DNA of 64,000 bases from NCBI RefSeq assembly GCF_910594005.1, contig NC_057826.1:25391501-25455500 (forward strand), written 5' to 3'. Below, piece by piece: positions 44,701 through 56,700 of this stretch. The DNA is from Cervus elaphus (lineage: Eukaryota > Chordata > Mammalia > Artiodactyla > Cervidae). The position numbers and the translations under genes are program-made. Numbering within the stretch: position 1 is the stretch's first letter; each line of letters begins with the position of its first letter. The notes beneath the pieces are model-generated. The model did not search any database. It was not told the DNA's origin and was given only the letters and a program-made list of their open reading frames with translations.

Positions 44701-47700
44701 TCGCACCATCGAGAAGCCACCCAAGTAAGGGCCCGGGCACCCGGAAGGGTGGGCATCAACTGCTGAGAAACGACCTCCCAAAGGTGGGAGGGCCTGGGGA
44801 AGGGATCCAGGAGGCATATCCTGGAGGTTAGAGAGCTGCCTGCCTGTCACCTGCTTCATCCCGTCTTGTCTCCCTGCTCCCAAGCTGTCAGCCTGCAGGA
44901 AATGGGCATTGAGTAACCTCTGACTCATAGCCAAGGGAAGTACTTTCTCAGATCCAGATTCCTGAATGGGGAGCAGGAGTGAAATCTCAGGCTTCAGAGT
45001 CTCTTCAAAGAGCCTGTGCTGGAGACTTCCCCTTCCCTGCGCAGCGAGCTGTGGGTTTGTTCTCTGGTAACGACCTCTGCATCTGCAGCCCCAGAGCTCG
45101 CCACGTGCAGCCTCCTTGATCATCAAACACATCCTTCTTCTTCTCTCCCGTCTGTCACTGCTCATCCATCAGCAGAGCACTTAGCCTGCCTCTCGGGACT
45201 TCTGCTCCACTGCGGTGTGTGCAGGGCCTGTGTGCACATATGCACATGCAAATACAGCTATGCGTGTGCACACACATGCACACTTACACACACGGCATTC
45301 TAGCTCGCCTGCCCTCAGCTTGTCCAGCTCCCCTGAAACGGATTTCTAGCTCATCGGTGGTACCGGTGCTTTGCTTCTCCCCTGCTCATTCATTCATGAC
45401 TCGTAAACAGGGAAAGGCCAGACGCGGAGTCTAGAATGTACTATAAATAAATGTCTGATTTCTGGCCTGACACTAACCATGTTTAAAGTCCTAAATCCAA
45501 TCCAAGTAATATCTCCTGTGAGTTTACCAGGCACTACACACAGGGGTGGTATCTCTTGGCTGCGTAAGACAGTGCTCGAGGTCACAGACTCCTTGACGTG
45601 CCTATGAGCAGCAGGTATATGGGCTGGCCTCGGGCTGGCCTGGGGACCTTGCTTACCATCTGATCTGCAGCTGCCACAAGGAGGAGGGAAAAGTGGGTAG
45701 ATACTTGGCCACTTGCAGAAATGGGAAAATACTCAGTTACCTGGAGCTCGTCTGGACACTGGGTTCCAGACATCCATCCTGCTGCCATCCTCCCCTCCCC
45801 CTGAGATCCTCCCAGAACCCAGCCTTTCCTCCCCCCTCAGAAGCATCTGGACTTTTGGACAGTTGTCAGGACAGCCAGCTCATTAGTACTCAGGTGAAAG
45901 TTGCTTTCTGTGCAATATGTTCTTACGTGGATAATGCTGCTTCAAAGGCTTATTGACTCACACCATAAAAAACTGAGTAAAGAGCTAGTCAGGAGCCTTT
46001 AGCATTTGTAGAACAGGGAAGAATTTCTTTGTATTGATTGGTAAACCTTGATACCTACAGGAATTTCCAGAACACTTAGCCATTCCCCCATGGAAACAAA
46101 TGATAAGCAAACACTGCAGTAGTTGTGTTTTCTTTGATTTATGCTGCAAAGACTCAGCCCCTATTAGGTCTCAGTTGGTGAGTATGATAGACTAATGTTG
46201 TAACAGGTAAAACATATAGATCCTCTATCTTTTTTTACTTTTTAAAAATTTTACTGAAGTATAGTTAATTTACAATGTTGTGTTTCTTTTTACTTTTTAA
46301 AGAGAAATATGCTTTGCTATCCAAGCTCCAAGATGCCAGGGTTCCATGTTCACTTAAAAAAGAAAAATTGGCTGTGGGAATCTCCACACTCATCACGCAA
46401 CCTCTGTTTTCTCAACAGGTTTCAGGAGAAGGGGAATCTGGAAGTCCTACTTTTTACCATCCAGTCCCGGATGAGAGCCAACAATCAGAAAGTGTATACG
46501 CCCCATGATGGGAAGCTGGTGTCCGACATCAACCGGGTACAGCGGCGTTTTTCATTTCACGTTGCCAGGGGGTTGATTGAGCTCCTGAGAGCAGCACAGG
46601 GGATGGTCCCTGGAAAGGGTGAAGTCAAGCCACACTCTGTGCTGTTGTCAGGGACACAGCTAGCTGTTGAGGGCGCTGTCTGAGCCTAGCCCTGAGGGGT
46701 CGGACTCTACCCACCATCCTTCCATTCAGGGGTGGGGAGAGGGGCAAGATAGGAGACAGGGATGGAGAGGTACAAGCTACTAGCTATCAAATAAGTAAGA
46801 TACAAGGATTTAATGTACAGTATGAGGAATGTAGCCCCTATTTTATGATAACTTCATATGAAGTGTAATCTATACAAATATTGAATCACTATGTGATACA
46901 CCTAAAACTAATACAATACCGTGAGTCAACTATACGTCAATTTAGAAAAATTTTAAAAAGAAAAGGAGGCTGTTGCTACACAGTTCCAGCTCAAAGGCCA
47001 TGAGAATGGGGATTCAGCAGGCTTGCCAGTGGGTTAACTGAGCTTCTCCTAATGAGGGCATAAGGAATGGTTCCTGGGCAGGGGTAAGCCAAGCCACTCT
47101 CTGTGCTGTTAGTAATGCCCAGCTGGCTGTTGAGGGTACTATCCAAGCCTGGCACTGAGAGGTCAGGCTCTACCCACTGTCCACCTGTGCAGTCCCCTCC
47201 TCAGATGCCCAGAGTCCAGTTTATGGCCTATTCTCTATAGAACCTGGAGGGCTTTTAGGGAATATCGACTACTTTTAATGAAGGCAAATGCCTTGTGACT
47301 TTGGAGATTTGGAGGCCTACCACCACCTGGAAATTCCAGTGGAATGGTGGTGGCCATTTACTCAACAGGAATTTACTGAGCACCCACAGAGGCAATAACA
47401 CTATATGAGACCAAGATGGATTTACGGGAAGGCCAGTTTAGGGGAAGAGGAGACTGGGAGGTCGTGATCAGTGCTCCCTGAATCTTCAGTTGGCTTAAAC
47501 AGGAAAACCGGAAGGCTAGGTTCTGTCTAGATTCCTCAAATCACTCAGTGCTGGTGAAAGAGTTGGGATGGTACCCCCAAATCCCAAGAGCTCTCCTCTG
47601 CCACCCCGTGCAGGCCTGGGAAAGCCTGGAGGAAGCTGAGTACCAGCGGGAGCTGGCCCTGAGGGGTGAGCTCATCCGGCAGGAGAAGCTGGAGCAGCTG

Positions 47701-50700
47701 GCCCGGCGCTTTGACAGAAAAGCTGCCATGAGAGAGACGTGGCTCAATGAAAACCAGCGCCTCGTGGCCCAGGTAGTGGGGTGCACTTGGGACAATGGGG
47801 TGGGCGGAGTGGGATAAGCCTCTCCACAGGCCTTGCATCCCTGCTCCCTGTGATTGGGTGGGTCAGGATTGACATCTGAAAAGGCACTCTCCCAGATCGA
47901 TTAAGTCTCACTTTTTAATTATTTATTTTTGGCTGCGCTGGGTCTTCATTGCAGTGCATGGGCTTAGTTGCAGCATGTGGGATATTAGTTCCCCTCCAGG
48001 GATCGAACCTGGGCCGCCTGCACTAGAAGCATGGAGTCTTATCCACTGGACCTCCAGGGAATTCCCTATTAAGTCTCATTTTAGGAAAGAGCCACACAAT
48101 CCAAAAATGGCCCCAAAGGTTATCTGCCATGAACCAGGAGCATCACCCAGAGCCAGAGTTGAAGTCAACATTTCAGGGGTCCTCTGGGGATGTGATAGAA
48201 GCCGTGCACCTTGTGGGTATCAGACATGCCCCTTGGACGCTGGCTTTCAGGACTGTGTCACATTTCACTAGCTAAAACCTGACCCCAGGACTGATTCTCC
48301 ATGAGAGCGTCTGTCCCTTCCCACTTGGATCTTGGCATCAAATCAGTTCCATCTGGACGGGAGAAAGCAAGCATTCTGAAAGAACTGGAGAGTGTGCAGT
48401 TACCCCAGAGAGCATGGGGCAAGCCCTCTGGGTGCAGCTGCAGGGTTTCCAGTAAGAAGCCCCTTCCTGCCCAGAACGGGGCAGGTCCCTCCAGGCAGGG
48501 TGGCGAGTGCAAGCAGGTGGGAAAGAGCTCTGTCAGTGATAGTCACCCAGTGTTACACCCACACGGATGGCGCAGTGAGTAAAATCACGAGCTTCTTGCA
48601 AAGGTTCTTATGAGACATTTAGTCTTCGGAACTCATCGCTGATAAGATAGGCTGAAAAAGCTGGCAGAAGTAACCTTTTGGGGAAGGACTTTCTCCTGCA
48701 GAAGTTGCTCCTAAAAGACCTGCCATTTCTCTGAGCTTGGGGACCAACCAAGAGGACCCTAACCGAGCTGCCTGTTTTCCTTCCTGGGGGACAGGATAAC
48801 TTTGGGTACGACCTGGCAGCAGTGGAGGCCGCCAAGAAGAAGCACGAGGCCATTGAGACGGACACGGCTGCCTACGAGGAGCGGGTGCGGGCCCTGGAGG
48901 ACTTGGCCCAGGAGCTGGAGCTGGAGAACTACCATGACCAGAAGCGCATCACGGCCCGCAAGGACAACATCCTGCGCCTGTGGGACTACCTACAGGAGCT
49001 GCTGGGGGCCCGGCGCCAGAGGCTGGAGAAGACGCTGGACCTGCAGAAGCTCTTCCAGGACATGCTGCATAGCATTGATTGGATGGACGGGATCAAGGTG
49101 GGCCCGGGCACCCCCGCCCCACCCCCACCCCGCCCCATCCCCCTGGGGCTTCAGCAAGCTCTGCTTCCATAGGCACCTCCCAGCCCCATGGCCGAGTCAG
49201 AGCAGAGCATCTAAGGCAGCAGAGTGTCTGATGGCATCTGCCTCTCCATGGCTTGGCTCGCTCTGCTCCAGTCTGCTGTATCCCCAGTGATCAAGAAATC
49301 TGGGGTTCATAGTTACACAGGTGCCTGCCTGCAGGGCCTGGACGAGACAGACCTCCCTCAGGAGCCTGGAGAATCAGGCTCTGAGTAATCACGATCTGAC
49401 TCTAGTTGGCTTCCAGACCTTGGCATCCAGGGCCCCTGAGAAGTCTGAGTCTCCTCTCTCGCTATCACAGTGGCTCTCAACTGAGGACACACATCAGACT
49501 GACCGGGGCTTGCTTTTTTTTTTTTTTTTAAGATTTTCTGATATAGGCCATTTTTTAATATCTTTTTTTTTCTTTTTTATTTATTTTCATTGGAGGCTAA
49601 TTACTTTATTGTGGTGGTTTTTGTCATGCATTCACATGAATCAGCCATGGGTGTACATGTGTTCCCCATCCTGAAGATATAGGCCATTTTTAAAGTCTTT
49701 GTTGAATTTGTTGCAGTGTTGCTTATGTTTTATGTTCCGTTTTTTTGGCCCTGAGGCATGTAGGATCTTAGCTCCCTGACCAGGGATCAAACCCATATCC
49801 CCTGTACTGGAAGGTGAAGTCTTAATCTCTGGACCATGAGGGAAGTCCCCCATGGAACTTTCTGAAAATACGTACACCCAGGTCCCACCCCTGGGGCACA
49901 CACGGGCAGACTGAGTGTAGGACTTGAACTCTTGAAAGATGCTCCCTGGATGGTTCTGATGGGCACCCCCAGTGGGAGATCCTGCTCTGTAGCCTCTTTC
50001 CCATTGAGCAGCTGCATTTCCCAGCTGCATCTGACACCCTGGTCCCCAGTGCCCTGCACCCTCACTTAGGAAGGTTATTCTCCTAGCACGTGGGTCTCTC
50101 CACCTCTCCTGACTCCCTCTGCCCTGTCTGTCCTCTTTGCCAGGCTCACCTCTTGTCTGCTGAGTTTGGGAAGCACTTGTTGGAGGTCGAGGACTTGCTA
50201 CAGAAACACAAGTTGATGGAGGCTGACATTGCCATCCAAGGGGACAAAGTGAAGGCCATCACCACAGCCACCCTGCAGTTCACTGAGGGGTCAGGTGAGG
50301 CTGCAGGTTGAGGTTTTTCTGTTGAGGACTCTGGCCCAGCACTCCAGCACCCCAGGGTGGATAAATCTAGCTGTAGAATTCTGCCTCTTTCATCAACACG
50401 TGGTACAAGAAAGAAGTTTGAGGGAGAGCAAAATTGTTCAGAAAGCAGGCGACTGCTTCGGTCATCTATTATCAGAAAGGTGCGTAAGCACCAAGAAGGC
50501 ATCCTTCGTCTTTCATTCTCTTGGCTAGTTCAAGTCATGGTGGAGACAAGCTAGGTTTATAGCTTCTGGTCTTAGATAGGTGACCCCTGCTGCCTCTCAG
50601 AAGAATCATCTAGAAATTAATGCCTGGGTCTTTTAAAAAATAATTTCACATTGTGCATTTCTACTGAGAGTTGATCCAACTTTTAACCTCTCTTATTCCT

Positions 50701-53700
50701 GGAGTTTTAGTGGGAACTAATCCCACTAATTCCTGAAGATTTAGTGGAAACTCATTATAAAGAACTAATTAAAAGCCTGTCCTCTGAGCAACTGAGACCT
50801 CCTGCATCCCAAGCCCATCCCAATCCCCAGTGAGATGGCAGGTTCTAGGTGTGGTTCTAGTCTGATCTGAAGCTTGCCCAGAGATAATGAAGCCCTTACC
50901 CTCTTTGTCCTTCCTCTTCCCATGTCACCCAGGGTACCAGCCTTGTGACCCCCAGGTCATCCGGGATCGTGTCAGCCACCTGGAAAAGTGCTTCGAGGAG
51001 CTGAGCAACACGGCAGCTGGGCGCAAGGCCCAGCTGGAGCAGTCCAAGCAGCTCTGTAAGTTCTTCTGGGAGATGGATGAGGCCGAGAGCTGGATCAAGG
51101 AGAAGGAGCAGATTTACTCCTCCCTGGACTATGGCAAGGACCTGACCAGCGTGCTCATCCTGCAGCGGAAGCACAAGGCCTTTGAGGATGAGCTGCGCGG
51201 GCTGGATGCCCACCTAGACCAGATCTTCCGGGAGGCTGAGGACATGGTAGCACGCAAGCAGTTTGGACACGAGCGGATTGAGGTCCGGATCAAGAAGGTG
51301 TCTGACCAGTGGAATGAGCTGAAGGACCTGGCTGCCTTTTGCAAGAAAAACCTCCAGGACACTGAGAACTTCTTCCAGTTCCAGGGCGACGCGGATGATC
51401 TGAAGGCCTGGCTACAGGACGCCCACCGGCTGCTCTCAGGGGAAGACGTGGGGCAGGATGAAGGGGCCACACGGGCCCTGGGGAAAAAGCACAAGGACTT
51501 CCTGGAGGAGCTGGAGGAGAGCCGCGGAGTGATGCAGCACCTGGAACAGCAGGCTCGGGACTTTCCCCCAGGGTTCCAGGATTCCCCAGATGTGACCAAC
51601 CGGCTGCAGGCCCTCCGGGATCTCTACCAGCAGGTGGTGGCCCAGGCGGACATGCGGCGGCAGAGGCTGCAGGATGCCCTGGACCTGTACACGGTGTTTG
51701 GGGAGACAGACGCCTGTTTGCTGTGGATGGGCGAGAAGGAGAAGTGGCTGGCCCAGATGGAGATCCCAGACACACTGGAGGATCTAGAGGTCGTGCAGCG
51801 CAGGTCAGAGCTGGCCCTCCCCTCTCACCGCCCCCTACAGTCTGCGCTCCTAGTCCCCAGATCAGCAAGCCTCTCTCTGAGAGGCTGTAGGACGCCCTTT
51901 GTCGCAGAGGCCAGGCACCGAGAGTCACGAGTTCTCATCTGGCTTTGGGTACTTCACCCCCAGGGCCTTTCCCAAAGGGGCTCTTTCTAGTCCAAGTGTT
52001 CAATGACTTTTCAGTGACAGCATCCTTTGTTCAAATGAATTGTATATGGGACCCCTGATATGTAACACAGAGGAAAGCGGAGGGGACATGACTAAGGGGG
52101 AGGTGAGAGGCAAGACCCAATAAACCCCTAAACCCTCAGGACCTAAACCCCATGAACCCTCAGGAGCCTCAGAGACCAGTTTGTAAACTGTCAGTCCAAG
52201 GCCACTCTCATTTCCAGGATTTGAGTTCCATCAGCACTCCGGCATGGCAGGGCTTGCCCCCAGCATTCTGAGTACAGAATCCAAGGAGCTAAGAGCAAGA
52301 GGCTACTCCTTGAGCCTTCCCTGGTGGTCCCATGCTGATGCTGGAGGGACCTGGGCTCTTATCTCAGAGGGGTCAGCTTTCATAACACAGGATGCCCACA
52401 GCCTCAGTAGTTCACCCTTCTCTTCCCCAGGACGGAGCACCTGACTGAGGAGGTATCCTTCAGGTGGAGGCAGTGGAATTAGGGTTCAGGAGCAGCAGCT
52501 GAGCCAGTGGAGGTGTGGCAGATGGTTTCTGTGGCCATCAACACCGCCCACACCTCATTTTTCCTCCATCTCTGTTGAGACATTGGCCTGTATAAGTAAC
52601 CAGGTCTCTCCTAGCCTCATCCAGGAAATGCTAAACCATGAAACTGGACCCATGAACCAGAAAAGAGGGCGTGTCAGCACACCTTTCTCCTTTCTCCCCT
52701 CTTACCTCGTGGAAGGAGGTGGAAGAAGAAAGCAAGAGCAGGGCAGAAAGCAAAAGCCACTGCTGCCTTAGCAATCCTCATTTTCTCTGTCCACATCAGG
52801 TTCGACATCCTGGACCAGGAGATGAAGACATTGATGACTCAGATTGATGGCGTGAACCTTGCTGCCAACAGCCTGGTAGAGAGTAATCACCCACGCAGTG
52901 CGGAAGTGAAGAAGTACCAGGATAACCTGAACACCAGGTGGGGTGTGGGGAGGGCTTGGAGATGGGGGCTTGTTTTCTGGCACATCTGTGGGGTGTGGCC
53001 CAGAAGTCAGGAGGCCTGCTGTGTGTGCCAGGTTTGTACCCTCAGAGTTCCTGCCTCCATCTGCCATGGTCTCCTTCTGACCCTGGAGCTATAGCCCCAG
53101 GGAGGAAGGACCTGGGTGGTGACCAGCCCAGAGAGAGAGATGTGTTCCCAGAGCTGCAGTGCTGTGCCTGGAATGGGTGTGTGCTGAGCAATGGAGGAAA
53201 TGCCCTGAGTGCATCCACAGTTAGAATCAGGCCATGTGGTTCTCAGGCCACATTTCCCTGGACGTCCTTAGGCAGGGAAGATTGCTTTCTGAGAGCTCTT
53301 AAGTATTGTCCATAAAAGAAAGCTCCTGCTTATGCCAAAATGCAGCATTGATAATGAGACTGGCTTGAATGAAGAGGAGAATTAGCAAGAAGCCTTGAGC
53401 ACACGCCATGGCCAGAAGGAAAAACAGGCCCTAAGGAGCCGTTGGAGAGGGACTGCTTTCAGTACAGGATGTGATTGCCACGGGTTCCTTGGGAGTCTCT
53501 GAGGACAGTGCATGCACCTGTGTTCCGTTCGGTATCCTGGGCTCTACATGCGCAGCGCCACGTTCACTGCCTCGCCACCGCCCCAGTCCATTACCCCACA
53601 CCTGCATGAGCCCTGCTCTGCCTGAGGCAACCTGGGAGGTGGGGTTAGGGAAGACTTGGAGCAGCACAGGGGGCTTAAGAGGAGGCAAGGGGTAACCCCC

Positions 53701-56700
53701 TGGTACTTGGGAGCCACCAGATTGTCTCAGCATCCGAAGACGGGGACTGTAGTTCAGGAGGGTCCTCTGCCAGCTGAGGTTTATGCCAAGGAGGAGGATG
53801 CCTCCAGTTCTTCTTTAGGCTTGGAGGTAACAGTGATATGTGTGTTTGTGCACGTGCGTGTGTTTGTGAGACAGACAGGAAGAACTTGTCAGCCAGTAAT
53901 CTGCTGCTTTGAGGAGCTATAGTCAGAGAATGCTGTTATAGACCCCTAAGCCATGCACTGTCCTAAATGGAATACACCAAGGTACTTGCCATCCTTAGAG
54001 GAAACCCGAGGCCTGAAAAGGTAAGATGGCCTTCCATTACATCTGAGAGTTGAAAGTTTCCTGAGCCATGTATCCCAGACAGCCTGCATCCTGCGCAAAT
54101 GCTTCCTCCACATGTAGCCCACCCCACTTGGGGTCAGTCTCTTTTGTTAGAAAGTTGGATCTCATCGTGAGTGGAAATCTGCCTCCTTGAAATTTATATA
54201 CATTGGTTCTGGACTCTGCCTGTTAGAGATACTGAAACTTACTCCAATTCTTCTTCCACGTGATAGCTCTTTGACTCTTTTTAAAGACAATTGTCCCCCT
54301 TCACCTGCACCCACGGTCCTGCCTCCATGTGGGTGTCGTTCTCTCTACAGGGTCCATCCTCCTCCAACAATATGGTCTAAATTGTGCTTGTTTTCAGGCC
54401 AGTACAGATTTCTCTCCCTCCCAGTTTCCAGGATGAAAAAGTATCTTTCCTTGACTGATTTAGAGCTTCATACTCCACCTTTATTATAATTACTTTCATC
54501 TTTTAAGAAATTTTCTACTAGACTGTAAGTGAATGAAGAGCAATATCTTATAGTGCCCACAGTATTTTCTACAGTGTCCACAGTATCTCATAGTGTCCAC
54601 AGTGTCTCATAGTGTCCACAGTATCTCATAGTGTCCACAGTATTTTATACAGTGTCCACGGTATATTCTATAGCGTCCACAGCTCTGAGCGCCAAGACTT
54701 TATTGTCTGAGGCTCCCTCTGTTGGGAATATTCTTTTCACAGGTATCCTCACTCCCACACATTACTCAGATCTCAGGTCATGTCCTCTTCTTGGTGCAGT
54801 TTACACTGACCAACCCATTCACAGTATCACCTCCTCCTTCCCATCCAGCTCCTCTGCCTCAATCCCATTTTCTTGCTTCCTTTTAATTTTAAAGATTTTA
54901 AAAAATTGTTTATTTATTTTTGGCTGCGCTGGGTCTTCATTGCTGCATTCAGGCTTTCTGTAGTTGCAAAAAGCGGAGTCTACTCTCTAGTTGCAGCGAG
55001 CAGGGGTTACTCTCTCGTTGCAGTGTGCGGACTTCTCATTGCAGTGGCTTCTCTTGTTGTGGAGCCCAGGCTTTAGGCGTGTGGGCTTCAATAGTTGCCA
55101 TCCACAGGCCTTAGAAGTTACAGAAAAAGGGCTTAGATGCCCTGCAGCATGTGGGATCTTCCTGGACCAGAAAGTGAACCCATGTCCCTTGCATTGGCAG
55201 GCAGATTCTCAATCACTAGACCACCAGGGAAGTCCCCCTTTTCTTCCCCTTTAAATTGGATTTTAAAAAATGGCTTATTTGGGGGGTTTTGGCCACACCA
55301 CATAGCATGTGAGGTATTAGTCTCCCAGCCTGGTATTGAAGCAGCGTCCCCTGCCTTACAACTGCAGAATCTTAACCACTGGACCACCAGAGACTGGTGC
55401 TTAACTTTTCTCCTTTGTACTTGTCACCACTTGATGGAGTAAACACTTACTTGCCTCTGCCCATTTGAATGGGAGCACTTTACTTCATTTGTGGTTCTAT
55501 CCCCAGAGCCTAGAACAGTGACTGGCATGAGACATGTACGTGATGGTTGGGTGATGTGAATGACCGAGGACAGACCTGAAATGTGCCAGGCTCCGCACAC
55601 CTAAGTCACTCAAGTACTTACCGAATGTGTGATTACCTCCCACCATACACATTCTGGTTGGCCAATATTATCTTATAATATCTTGGGCCCAGGACCACAC
55701 CTGGACTCCTGACATGGTCTGGCCAGTACTGCCTAGAGCAGCTCTAACAACGTCCCCCCTTTTGGAGACGGTGCAGGGGAGGGGAAGGTGGGTTTGGGAG
55801 GCAGACTAGACCCAAACGTCACCCTGTCCCCTATGTGGCACTTGCCTGGTGTCTGCAGTGAGGCCATACCAAGAAAAGCCTGGAAAGTCACCATGGAACC
55901 TCCTTCCTAGGGGCACTGCCAGATGGTCTTCTGTGGCTTCTGGATGGAGCTGGGAGGCCTCCCAGCCCTGGGGCACCTCGCTTTCCTTTCACAGTAGTTT
56001 CAGATCACCTTGAGGGGAACCTCCAGCCCTTTTCCCTTAACATCCAGCCTCAGCAGCATCCGTGTAACAGGCACAAAACTCCCCAGAGGTCGGGGGCCTT
56101 ACCTCTGGACTCTTCTCCCCTCTTTCCTGGAATTTCCCATCTTTTCTCTGGGGTCGTCCTCCTCTCTCTCTTGGAATTCCCAATCCTTCCCAGCCCTCCT
56201 CCCACTGCTTTGCAGACCTGTCTTCCACCCCCAGACTGAGGTCGCCATGGGAATGCCCACAATGCGCTCTACCCAGTCCATCTGCCTCCTCCCTCCACTT
56301 CCATCCCCAGACTTCAGAGATGAGTGACTCAGGGCCCGCTCCTTAAATAGCTCACTGCTGGTGATGCGTTCACTGAAGCACAGCTCAGATGACCACCGTG
56401 AGACCTGCGCTTACCACCCCTCCTGCTCCTCACAGCTCCCTTAGTCCTCTCTGCCTGGTGTGTGCTGTGTACGTTGTACTTTATACTATGGTTGTTTGAT
56501 GAGTTTATCCTACTTTCTTTCTAACTCATACACTCCGTGGAGCAAAGTCTGGCTATGACTGTATCTTCCCAAAGGCCCAAAGCCAGAGCAAAGTCTGGCT
56601 ATGACCGTATGTTCCCAAAGCTCTTCATAATGCTTATGCATTGTGGATATTCAAGCTCAATTAGGGACTGCACGTTCAGTGTACTCCCGTGTGCTTCCAG

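Larger units (their letters stand above)
46537..47613 (+). other. SPTB: SPTB intron 46537-47613
   Basis: 1,077 bp. It contains two diverged copies of one segment (about 46563-46729 and 47023-47190) flanking an L1 3'-end fragment. Confidence 0.8.
49098..50143 (+). other. SPTB: SPTB intron 49098-50143
   Basis: 1,046 bp. A MER5A-like element is interrupted by an L1 3' end and a CHR SINE (nested insertions, about 49449-49995). Confidence 0.8.

Noticed and set aside
51290..51928. 212-codon open frame on the minus strand opposite coding exon 13, with a 156-codon neighbour at 51129-51599
   Set aside because: It mirrors the GC-rich, heptad-patterned spectrin exon, runs past its splice junction and shows no recognisable domain. 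A coding shadow is the simplest explanation.
54545..54682. Regularly spaced short repeats as a CRISPR array
   Set aside because: Units are contiguous with no unique spacers, in a mammalian intron; it is a minisatellite.
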